This document shows positions 1 to 11,300 of a stretch of 59,767 nt of DNA, one piece after another (position 1 is the stretch's first letter; every line of letters begins with the position of its first letter). The stretch is from the NCBI GenBank assembly GCA_003024175.1, contig MDYQ01000175.1, positions 1-59,767 of the forward strand, read 5' to 3'. Under the pieces are notes generated by a model. That model made no database searches and was not told the DNA's origin. It worked only from the letters and a program-made list of their open reading frames with translations. This stretch comes from Planoprotostelium fungivorum. Lineage: Eukaryota > Evosea > Variosea > Cavosteliida > Cavosteliaceae. A program made the translations under genes and the position numbers.

Positions 1-2412
1 GCGGCCTTGTAGGGTCGAAGTCTCTGTCCACCACTTGGACGTAGGCTGCATCGCAACGAGGGATCCTTCCTTGGCACAATGCCGTGTGTCGATCGGATCC
101 ACATCTGATGCATAGTCTCTTCGACTCTCGGTAGCTGGTAATGGCACTGATGACGTGTTTTACTCCTTGTTCGTCTTTCCATAGATAGAGTATTCCCGTT
201 GGAGTGCCCATGGGTCTACGACCTTTGGAAGCATTGTTTCTGTCGTTGCGATCGTTCCGTCGGTTGTCATCGTTCCTTCTGTTGTTGTGTGGATGATCCC
301 TATCATCCCTTCTACCGTTACGGTCCTCTCGTCCTCCAGTTCCGTGGACAGGGCCGTGGTTATTGTTGGTAGATGTACACGGACGTTCCACCACTGCTAC
401 TGTGGGGTTGGTGTGGTTGGATCCCGTCAATGGCTTGAACTGAGTAATACGCCTTTCGGCTTCCCAGGCCCACTTGTAGGCTGCCGCTACGGTGGTGAAG
501 CCACCAACGGGGAAATGATCGATCGAACTACTCTTGATAATGTCCAGCAGTCCACCGTGGAAAAGCCTGGCCAGAATGGGCTGTGTTGCCAGCACTGGAG
601 ACACCTCCATGGCCTTCTGCTCCAACTCGTTCCTCCACGCAAGTACTGGTTGACCAACGGACTGTCGGGCAGAATTCAACTTCTGGATGGCCTTCTCCAT
701 AGCGTTGACATCGTAGAGGAGATGCCATACTCCCGCCAGGAATTCATCCCACGACTTGATCGGCAGCGTGGAGGTGAAGCTCATCGTGTAGTTTTGTAGA
801 GCATGGTTTTTTGACTCGATTCCACGGATAAAGAGCAACATCAGGGNCGGTAGCTGGTAATGGCACTGATGACGTGTTTTACTCCTTGTTCGTCTTTCCA
901 TAGATAGAGTATTCCCGTTGGAGTGCCCATGGGTCTACGACCTTTGGAAGCATTGTTTCTGTCGTTGCGATCGTTCCGTCGGTTGTCATCGTTCCTTCTG
1001 TTGTTGTGTGGATGATCCCTATCATCACTTCTACCGTTACGGTCCTCTTGTCCTCCAGTTCCGTGGACAGGGCCGTGGTTATTGTTGGTAGATGTACGCG
1101 GACGTTCCACCACTGCTACTGTGGGGTTGGTGTGGTTGGATCCCGTCAATGGCTTGAACTGAGTAATACGCCTTTCGGCTTCCCAGGCCCACTTGTAGGC
1201 TGCCGCTACGGTGGTGAAGCCACCAACGGGGAAATGATCGATCGAACTACTCTTGATAATGTCCAGCAGTCCACCGTGGAAAAGCCTGGCCAGAATGGGC
1301 TGTGTTGCCAGCACTGGAGACACCTCCATGGCCTTCTGCTCCAACTCGTTCCTCCACGCAAGTACTGGTTGACCAACGGACTGTCGGGCAGAATTCAACT
1401 TCTGGATGGCCTTCTCCATAGCGTTGACGTCGTAGAGGAGATGCCACACTCCTGCCAGAAATTCATCCCACGACTTGATCGGCAGCGTGGAGGTGAAGCT
1501 CATCGTGTAGTTTTGTAGAGCATGGTTTTTTGACTCGATTCCACGGATAAAGAGCAACATCAGGGACTTGTTGTCTTCCCTGAAAGCATGCCAGCGGTAG
1601 TCAATGTCGTGCATCCACGTTCTCAACGTGTTGTTGTTGATATTGTTGTTGCCAATCAGTATGGGGGATCCCATCTTCTGCAGCTTCTTCCACACTCCTG
1701 TGAGATCGCCATAATTCACCCTCATGTCTCGTAGCCACTGAGGTAGGCCCAGACCCACTTGGTCGGCAATCAACAAGTCGGAGGCTGGGAGAGCAATTTC
1801 CTTCTCCGTTGTTGTGGTAACCTCCTTCGGTACTTGGGACACCTCCCTCACTACAACAGTGGGTGGTTTGTCTGGCTGCTTCTCTGCCTGTCTCATGTCT
1901 TGTGGCATGGGAGAGTCGAGTCCCTGACGTTCTCGTGCCCTCATGGGTGTTACTGGTTCCACAACTTGTTGTTGACGTCCAGCTCCAGTTGTAGTGGTGA
2001 CAGCGACAGGTCTAGGTGGTAACCTCTCCAGGACAGACGTTATCAACGACGTTACGTTGACTAAGGATGTCTTCAGACGATCGATGTTCGACTCCGTTGA
2101 GGCCCTGTTCTTGTCCACCATGGCTTGAAGACCGTTGATCATGTTGAACAGCTGTCTGTCCATCCCAGGAGGGTGGTCGTTCTCCTCCACTTCCGGTTGG
2201 TTGGAATTATCCTCTCTCTCGTTGTCTTCTCCACCTTCAGTGGGACTAGCTACTTCTTTGTCGGCTAATTCAGACGTAGGAGACGAAGGGACAGAAGGTG
2301 ACTCCCCCTCGACATGCTTCGAGTTGCTCCTCTCTGAGCTCTGAGGAGTGCGAGCCACTTTGGTTGGAGGTGTTGAGGACTTCTTTCCTTTTCTCTTGAA
2401 CGATCTTGGCAT
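1..2412 (-). CDS. Gag-like retrotransposon protein, partial, crossed by an assembly gap
   Basis: Reading leftward from an ATG at 2412, the frame stays open to the N at 847. The N-terminus is basic (MPRSFKRKGKK), followed by an acidic and Ser-rich stretch. A helical region around residues 250-420 resembles retrotransposon Gag capsid domains (motif SWDEFLAGVWHLL). Next comes an Asn/Arg/Asp-rich low-complexity tail (about 2-kb-equivalent positions 850-1050). In the left copy of the duplicated block the same frame continues past the repeat into a Cys/His cluster at about 60-120 (CIRCGSDRHTALC). This resembles a CCHC nucleic-acid-binding knuckle, but its last spacing is x3 instead of x4. No protease, reverse transcriptase or LTR could be identified because the element leaves the window. 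Gag would package element RNA. Alternative: a domesticated Gag gene. Confidence 0.6.
129..846. repeat. Left copy of a 718-bp near-identical direct repeat
   Basis: This block matches 848-1565 at a constant offset of 719 with only about seven single-base differences that I could find (for example c/a near 309 and three within 725-740). It lies inside the Gag frame and ends exactly at the N. It is best read as an unmerged contig overlap or two alleles or copies of the element. Confidence 0.9.
847..847. other. Assembly gap (single N)
   Basis: The only ambiguous base in the window sits exactly between the two copies of the 718-bp repeat, so contig ends were joined here. Confidence 0.97.
848..1565. 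repeat. Right copy of a 718-bp near-identical direct repeat
   Basis: Same content as 129-846. Only this copy is attached to the N-terminal part of the Gag frame, and only the left copy is attached to the C-terminal Cys/His part. If the two are merged, one continuous Gag frame results. Confidence 0.9.
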
Positions 2413-3410
2413 GACCTGGCAACGAAATTAACTCTCGTTCTGTAAACAGTGGTATAGATATACGCTGTTCTCTCGCAGATGATCTCCCTGATGAAATCGA
2501 TCGCCCGATCGATCTCACCAGTGATCTGATGATGTCCAGATTGTCTCAAAGGGGGCTCAGACGTAATTGTCTACCACTCGTGGACTCTCTAAACGCTTCT
2601 TCTCCAATGATATGAATCAACCCTTGATCGGATCACGATTCTCACGAGCAGCGATTAACGACTCAATCGGCGTGGATAATTTATCTTAATAAGTCTGGCA
2701 ATGATGCCGTCGATTATGATGTTATAATGGGCTCGATGTGCAATCACTAGATGGCAGTCCGTAGTAGAACCCTTCCAATCCCGATTCTGACACCACCCGC
2801 TTTTCTCTCTACCCAAAGTGATGGATAAGATAATATGATGCCGGCAATGTGTCAACAAGACACTGCTGACCCCTTCTCTTTCGAGACGATCCTCTTTCTC
2901 CCTTTTCCCTCTTTTCTTCCTCTAGTGGAAGATGTATGATATGATATCAAGGAGACGAGTTTGGAGAATGTTATAAATGGATTGTCTCACTCTTGATGAT
3001 GGGGTGAAGGATACACAAGGATGGATTAGTTGGATGGTATAAGTTCGAGACCTCTTCTTGGGGATGGGCTTCGAACAATCCCCTTTTATTACACAATACA
3101 ATTGTAGACCGTTAAATCAATTCCTTTGTCGTCGATATTCCTTCTCTACAACGTAGCGTCATAACAGCTTACCTGAAAAAGACTGTGAGGGAGATTGGAA
3201 AGGAGCCATCTATTGTTCACACCAAATGCCCCTTCTATTGGATCAGTCAACATCGATTTGACGGCAAGATTCCAGCAAAGGCAGTAGAGAAGCAGATAGA
3301 TGCGATGACGACAATGAACATGAAGAAATGAATTTCGAATTTAAAAGTTAAAAAACGAGTGTTAAAATTGAGATCTATGGTCCACCTACCATCTCTGAGG
3401 TACATGATGA
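2413..3410. other. Non-coding stretch upstream of the Gag frame
   Basis: Open frames here are short and look like chance. This is where the 5' untranslated region or 5' LTR of the leftward element should lie, but I could not recognise LTR ends, a primer-binding site or a partner repeat inside the window. Confidence 0.4.
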
Positions 3411-3416
3411 GGAGAT

Positions 3417-3826
3417 CAAGATAACTATAAGGATGAGAACATCTGCTTTGTCTTCGAGAGTAACGTGCTGAGATCATCCTTCTTGGAGAGAATCAACACT
3501 CTCCTGGCCTTGGGAGAAGATCAGATCATGATGGCTCACCCGTCAGGTACTTCTCACATCACATCATCAGCATCACATTGATGATTGACGTTGCATCTTT
3601 AGGTCAGAAGAAATCTTCACGTCGTCTCTACAATGAACACTGCCTCTTCCTCGTTCCACAACTGAGCCATTCACCCCCGATCTCTGCTGCCACCTGGGTC
3701 AACTTCTGGGCTTGCTGCAGAGTCAGCGCCGCACCAACAGAATCCCCCGACGTCTGCGCCAAGCAGAAAGGCCTCATCAAGGTTGAGAGTGAATTGAAGG
3801 CCAAGCTGAAGAATTTGGAGACCTGA
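3417..3826 (+). pseudogene. Decayed fragment resembling dynein heavy chain
   Basis: From about 3432 one frame reads [13 protein letters not shown] then [18 protein letters not shown]. This resembles the AAA4-side motif of dynein heavy chains (family form: FLEDINNLLNSGEVP). A GT at about 3546 and a cttta-g acceptor at 3601 allow the frame to continue to a stop at 3826, ending in a short Lys/Glu-rich coiled-coil-like piece ([13 protein letters not shown]). Dynein heavy chains exceed 4,000 residues, so this is at most a scrap. The GEVP element is altered (GEDQ) and no ATPase motif is present. It could also be a chance resemblance. Confidence 0.3.
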
Positions 3827-5326
3827 ACAAGACCTCCGTCCACATCTTGGACGACATGATCATCGGCAATTGAGAGACTTTCAAATCGGTGCGACAGAGA
3901 TGATGGCCAGAAGAAGGCGGCGCAGAACGTGGGAAACATGTGACCGCTGGCTGAGAGCTTCATCTCAACGTGATGAACAGTGACCTCAATAGTATCATCA
4001 CCGACTTATATCAGAGGTGAGAAGAATGAATGTCATCATCCATCAACAATCGTGCATCACTCAATCTACATCATCATGATCAACAAGATCAACATGATGA
4101 TGAACTCACAATGGAAGCCATCAACTCGAAGGCCGTTGGATCTCTCATCCAAGGAATAGGAGAAGACAAATATTCGGACTTACCCCTACAAATTCAAAGC
4201 TACCAAGGATCTTGGACAAAGGAGCGAAGAGGAGAAAGGGACACAAGAGAAAAGAATGATTTGAATGTAGTTGAAATGAGAGGGTGGAGCGTGGATCATG
4301 ACGGACTTCTCTCCTCCTGTACAGATCCACAGATTTCTCCTTGACAGGTCTCAGTGCCATCACAGTTGGACGCATTCAATAAACCGGGCACACATCACAA
4401 AAAAGATTGGAGATTCCCTTCTTTGTGCTCTCAAGGGTAAGGAAAGAGGAGAGGAAAGGAAAGGAGAGTTCACATGGAAAGCAACATCAATCGATGGAGC
4501 ACAGAAAAGATCACACGTTTGGCAAGAAGTAGCCAATAAAGGGGATGATTCAATCTATTTGCAGTACATTAGTCATCACACCTTTCATCTTCATCGTTTG
4601 GATCATCGTTGTCATCGTCTAGGTATTCATCTGATCTGATAACAACAATCTAAGAAGTCAAAACATTTCATCAACGCACCTATACACATCTGTGGAACAT
4701 CACCACGCTGGTCAGCTTGTTGGACACATCCAATTAAATAATTAAACAAACGGACGTCAGCAGAAAAGAATTGAGAAAACATAGAAAAAGTGAATTGAGG
4801 TAGGAAGCAAGAGAGTTGCTAATAAACCTATAAAATAAAGCATAATCTCTGTCACCCCCCCCCCTATTTGATGTACAAAACAATTTTTTGATCGAGTGTG
4901 ATAATGGCTTAAGAGATTTATCCATGTGTAAACACATGGATACAGATGGACCAACTTTGTTGTAGACCGTCAGAGTCCACGGTCTTTGTGCTTTTTTCAA
5001 CATGAACATCTTATCTTCATATTGCAGTCGTTCTGTAGTGGTATGTTTCTCACGCAGATCGCCTATGCTGCGTGTATCGGTGTGTCACATCGTCATTCTG
5101 TTCCTCATTCAACATTGAATGATAGATTGATGACATTGCGATCAAGGGGAATTGCGATACTGCTTGCGGCTCTCTCTCATGCGGAAGACGAAGTAGACCA
5201 GGTGAAGAGCAGAACCACAGACAGAACTTGTACAATGATACATCACATTATTAATAGGTCAGCTCCTCTTCTAACAAACACCGGCATTGAAGAACACTCT
5301 TATTTATCCACATTGGGCCATTGACG
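3827..5326. other. Gene-poor stretch with no resolved gene
   Basis: Short open frames occur on both strands but none shows a domain, signal peptide or exon chain that I can defend. A piece at about 4110-4200 (AINSKAVGSLIQGIGED) looks protein-like and may be further debris of the fragment to its left. A ten-base run of C lies near 4855-4864. Confidence 0.4.
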
Positions 5327-8300
5327 TCATTCCTTTGATGGAGCATCTAGTGGGCTGAATGGGTGTGAATTCTCATCTGTCTCTCCAGTTATCTGAGGTG
5401 AACTGGTTGGTGATAGGTGTCTTGGTGAATCAGGAGCAATCTCAATTGGAGGGGTCTCAAAACTGGAAACTTGACTGTCTTTGTCTGATGCAGGGACATC
5501 CAATGTAGAAGCCTCTGCTGACATTGAAACGTCCTGTTCGATATCATTCTTCCTGTTCCTCCTCTTCTTTGTGTAATAGATGGTCCCCAGTATCACTGCC
5601 ACAGCAGCCACAAGGACAAATGCCACAGAGGCAGCCACAACATACACTCCTTGTCCTGAGCTCAGTACACCAAGTTGAGGAAATAGCCTATTTGGATAAG
5701 TCGATTTCCACCCACTGTCTGACTCACGATTTGGCGCTCGTCTGCTTGACATCAATGGGCTGAATGGAGAAGACGGTGAATTCAGTCAAATGATGGCACC
5801 GGCAGTACGCTGAGGATTGATCCGTGTAGTCTAGATAACAAGAATCATCACTGTTCCATCCCTCCACTCGACTGCCTCGGTACGAGCAGGTGATGTATGG
5901 GTCGTTTGCTTCAGATGTGTTCAGTGGAAAATTGAAGACGAAGCCCTTGGCAACGTTCTTGTAGACCCCTGGACTGATAGACAGAGACACAACACCGTGA
6001 GCTGATGAGGATTCAGTTTGAATGACCGGACGTGGGATGTTCTCACTTGTAAAGTTGTCTGTAGTCTCTGCACCGATGCTGTTGAGGTCGACTGGCCATG
6101 CAAGCAGCTGAATGTTGAGGCAATCGTTGTTGGAGACGTTTGCATTTGTGAGCACGTCAGAAGGTAGATCGGCTGTCATTCCAGATTCAGCCCTCAGAGT
6201 GCCAGCGGCAGAGTTGGGATTTCTTGTGGCCGACAGCATATTGAAGCTCTGTGTGGAATAACTGGCGGGCGTTTCACCACACACTCGATTTCTGACAGAA
6301 ATGTCATGAAGTCGATTGACTGCGTGCTCAACTGCGCTGACCACCTCCTCCGAGTCAGTCTCTCTATCAGATGATTGCTTCACCTCTTGATCAGACACAC
6401 CGTCGTTCTCTGATCGTTTCCTGTTCTTTCTTGTACTCAAGAGAGGTGCTAACAATGCATCAAAGGCTAAGGCGGCCGTTTTACCGGTAGAAGTCGTGAT
6501 GGGGTCCGTCGATTGTGACTTTGCCGCCAGCTCGATGCCACCACTGATGAATTGGGCCGCGTTGAGGCGACCTGAATTCTGCTGACTGGAAGAGTCTGAG
6601 CCAACCACGGTGAAGATGGTGTTGATGCGCGACGACAGTTGTGTATTGTCGATGGATGTGACATTCTCGGTGGTGGCCGTGTTGACCAAAAGACTGATGA
6701 GATTCTGTCGAGTGATCAGCACGATGTGATGATGTTCATCCTCTCTCACGTCTTTGATGCGTCCTGCTTCTTCGTTCGTGACGTTACTGTTGGTGATGAA
6801 ATTGGCCAGAGCGTTGACAGTTGCTGAAGCCTGCTCCACGGTCTGGTTGACGGGTGATGTTTGGTTCAGGAGAGAAGAGACGATAGACGTGGCAGAAACG
6901 TTAGACTCGATGGGATTGGACAGCTGAAGGGTATAGTTCGTGCTGGCCTGAGCTCCCCACACGTTGGACACCTGTCACGTCAGCATGATATCGCCATGAT
7001 GATGAGATTACACACCACGACGGTCAATAAGATGCTCTTTCCTCCAAAGAAATTGTCCCTGAAATACAGAGAGGTATTACCACTGAGAGAAGTCTTGATT
7101 CCGTCAGCTCCATCGATCGATGTAAACTCACCGCAACGGTTGCGTCGTCTGCCAAGTAAGAGAAGGAATAAGACAGAGGGAGGTCCTGAACGGGTGCCAC
7201 CCATCCGTCCGTAGAGATGTGAAAGGTGGTCGTCAACTGATATCCCTGAGGTGGCACGACGTTGATGCTTCCGCCGTAGGGAGGGGATGCAACCCTTTTC
7301 ATTTCAATTCTCGTTTTTCTTCGTAGACTCACTTGACGATGGTGGTGGTGTAGCCAGGTGTGCTCCCCGGTATTGCGACCGCACATTGTACATTGAACTG
7401 TACCACGGCACCGTAAGATAATGTGTTGGCCTTGAGTAGCAGAATGTGACGATTGATCTCCGTTAGATTGTTCTTCTGTATGAGATCCATGTCAGAAGTG
7501 ATCCAGTTGCATCTGAGCGTGTAACCATCGATAGTGGCTCCATCAGAAGTGGCGGCGGCCACTTGTAACGACAGTCTGTCCGTGGGGTTGAAGTAATCCT
7601 TGGTTAAGGGCAAGATGGTGAGAACTGGTGGCTGTCCCGCGACCATGGTGACCGATACGGAGGCGGTGGAAGATAATTTTCCGACGCTGGTCACGGTGAC
7701 GGTGAAGGTGTAGAGACCTGGGTTGAGGCTTCCGGATGATACGGTGATGGAGGGAAAACTGTCGAACGATAGAGGAGAACCAGAGGCGTCGAGGCAGGCG
7801 GAACTGGAGGACGAGCAGCTCCACGAGTACGACAGAGGAGACAGGCTGTCTGGATCGTAACTGCGGGAGGCGTTGAATCTCAGAGCGTCAGATAGAGATC
7901 GAGTGTAAGCCGAGTTTCCGTTGATGATGGCCACGGGAGGCTCACTGCGAACAACCACGTCGACCTGTCATTCAACGTGAGTGATACGATCGACCTTCAT
8001 CTCCTCTCACCAAACTGCTCGTTTTTCCCACAGACCAAGTGGCCAATACCACGTACGTCAGCCTCGTTCCGGCCTGAAGAGTGTTGGCAGGCACGCTCCA
8101 GCTCTTCTTGTTGGACAGAATGGTTTTCGGATCAGATTGTAACCACCACGACCAAGAGAAAGTGTCGTCTCCACACAGTGCAACAGAAGGATCTAACAGA
8201 GCGGCGAGGGGTGTGGCGTAGCGGTGGAGAGTGTAGATGGTAGAATTACCATAGTTGATGGTGACCGTGGGGGAGGGCAGAGTGAGCAGATACGAGGCAG

Positions 8301-11300
8301 AGATGACTCCAAGATAAGCACGAACGGTGTAAGAAGCTCCAGGAGCGGTAAAACGCGAGGGAATCTGTACCCTTCGACCGGAGGAAGATTTGAGGGCGCT
8401 GGCCAAGTTTTCATCGTCAGAAGTCCAGAGGATCTGAGTGGATCAGTTGTGAAGAGAAGAGATGTGTGTCACCTGTGCACTGGGATAAGGATTTACGGTG
8501 GTATTGGACCACGTGAGATACAATGTGATGGACTGACAGGCATACAGCGCGTCAGATTGGATGCTTACATCAGCAACGGTGGCCTTTGTGTTGGTTGTGG
8601 TGCTGGTAGTGCTGCTTGATGTTGTGGGAGACACAGTGCTTGAGGTGGTGGAGGAGCTGCTAGTGGTAGAGGTGGTACTGGAGGATGTTGATGAACTGAT
8701 ACTCGACGTGCTCGATGTAGAGCTAGTGGTAGTGGGTGCCACAGTGCTCGATGTAGAGCTAGTGGTAGTGGGTGCCACAGTGCTCGATGTACTGCTCGAT
8801 GTAGTACTTGATGTCGTGGGTGCTACAGTGCTTGATGTAGTGCTCGATGTTGTGGGAGACACAGTGCTCGATGTGGTACTCGATGTAGTACTTGATGTTG
8901 TGGGAGACACAGTGCTTGATGAGGTACTTGATGTGCTGCTCGATGTTGTGGGAGCCTCAGTGCTCGATGTTGTGCTTGATGTTGTGCTTGATGTTGTGCT
9001 TGATGTTGTGCTTGATGTTGTGCTCGATGTTGTGCTCGATGTTGTGGGAGCCACAGTACTAGATGTAGTGCTTGATGATGCAGTTGATGAGCTCGAGCTC
9101 GATGTGGTGCTAGATGTGGTGCTAGATGTGGTGCTAGATGTGGTGCTAGATGTGGTGCTAGATGTGGTATCCAATTGAGTAGTAGTCTGAGCCTCGGTTG
9201 TTGTCTCAGCCTCCGTGGTGGTATACGCTTCTGTGGTTGTCTCGGCCTCCGTGGTGGTGTACACTTCTGTGGTCGTCTCAGCCTCTGTGGTTGTATACGC
9301 CTCAGTGGTCGTCTGTGGCTCTGTAGTTGTCTGGGCTTCGGTTGATGTGTACGCTTCTGTGGTTGTCCCATCCTCTGTAGTCGTGTACGCTTCGGTGGTT
9401 GTCTCAGCCTCTGTAGTTGTGTACGCTTCGGTGGTCGTCTCAGCCTCTGTGGTTGTAAATGCCTCAGTGGTGGTCTGAGCCTCTGTAGTTGTCTGGGCTT
9501 CGGTCGATGTGTATGCCTCGGTGGTTGTCTGTGCCTCTGTTGTTGTGTATGCCTCGGTAGTTGTCTGTGCCTCTGTAGTTGTATATGCCTCAGTGGTCGT
9601 CTGTGCCTCCGTGGTAGTGTACGCCTCAGTCGTCGTTTGAACTTCCGTTGTCGTGAGAAACGTGAGACCGAAACACCGAGTGTTCATCCAGGTGGGCATG
9701 AGTGTCTGCAGCTTGAGAGAGCAAGTCATCAGGGCCGGCGGTTGATATGAATTCATGTAATCGCTGAAAGCGTTGGAGTCCATGAACCATTCTCTCAGCG
9801 ATGTTGCACCACTCAGATCAGGCATCGCACCGTTGACGCTGACTCCAAAGAGTCGGATGACTTGCACGGCCGCGTTGAATTTGACAGGGAAGCCTGCGAC
9901 GGACGTATTGGACATCTCGACCGTTCCTCTTGATTGAATCGATGGAGCAAGGGAGTTGGTGCTTCCACCTGTACGGGATGAGAGGTTTTATTTTATATTT
10001 TATATTTTATTTTATATGAGATCTTCACCTCGCATGGTGATGTCGACACCGTCAATGTCACGACCGTTGGGGTTGTTGAAGTTTGTGTTTGAAATGTTAC
10101 AGACTTGACAGCCTCCAATGGAGACGGGACTGTCATTTAGGAAACTGCTGGCACCTACCACTGCAACTCCACCGCGTGAAACCAAACTGGAGCCAATGGT
10201 ACCATTCGAATTGTTCGTAAAGGTGGAGTTGTAGACGTAGATCGGACCATCCGAATCGACTCCGGCGGCACCGTAGAAGGCTGAACGCTTCAGATATCGT
10301 ATGGATGGACGGTCTCACCTATGTTATCTCTGATGTCACTGCTGATCACGTAAAGTCCATTGACTCCAACTCGAATGGCTGCACCCCATCCGTCTGTGGT
10401 TGTTGATGGAGGTCTGAGAGATGGACCTTGGTTGGTGTTGCCCTGGAACAGACTGGTGTTGACGTACAAGAAGGGTCCCGTGTGGTAGATCGCTCCACCG
10501 TTGGTGGCTGCGTTCCTGAGAGAATGAGACGAGAGGGCGGGAGAGGTCGACTCACTGTATGAACTTGCTCTGGCTGACGGCAAGGCTACCGGTGGAGTTG
10601 ATGGCACCTCCAGAATAAGAAGCTGCGGGAGTGAGATGATGCGTTATCCATCGACGTCACCTGCATTGTTCTGAAAATCACAACCGATCACTTTTACGCT
10701 TGAATTCGAGCTGGAGAGATTGATAACACCTGCATTCGTGGCTTTGTTTCGGTAGAACTGCGAGAAATTCGTCAGTTTGAGGAGCGAGCACACGGGTCAC
10801 CTGACTGTTCACGAAAGAGCCCGTAGATCCATTGAGGAAATTGAACAAGGAACCACCGGAGATGGCATTGTCCGTCACAGATAATCCACTGACGAACAGC
10901 GCTCCCTCCACGGAGGCAAGAGCGGCGCTGTACGTGTTATTGCTGAAGGATCCGCCGATGATGTTGACCCTGGCGGTCGAGGTGACACTCAAGCTCTGGA
11001 AGGCATTCCGAGTCCAAGTGGTGCCGATGAAGGTGATGTTAGAGCCCGCTTCGGCCGTGATGGTGGTGGGGGGAAGGGTGGTATCGTAATTGCTGAAGAT
11101 GCAATTGACAAAAGTCACGTTCCAACCTATGAAAGTGAAGATGCAGCTGGAAAAAAAACTTCCACTGTTGCAGATGACGTTGAGATTTCCACCCGTGGTA
11201 GATTTCATCTGGATGGGTGTACTACAACCGGGGACTTGTGTGTTGATGATCAGACTGGCCACCGGACAATTGGAATCGATGTTGAGAGCAGCTGTGTCGA

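Noticed and set aside
1-2412. Reverse transcriptase or LTR for the Gag-like element
   Set aside because: No polymerase motif is present and the downstream part of the element lies outside the window; no repeat pair consistent with LTRs was found.
8561-9178. Long rightward frame rich in VLDVV repeats
   Set aside because: It is the reverse-strand shadow of the Ser/Thr minisatellite in the large leftward surface-protein gene.
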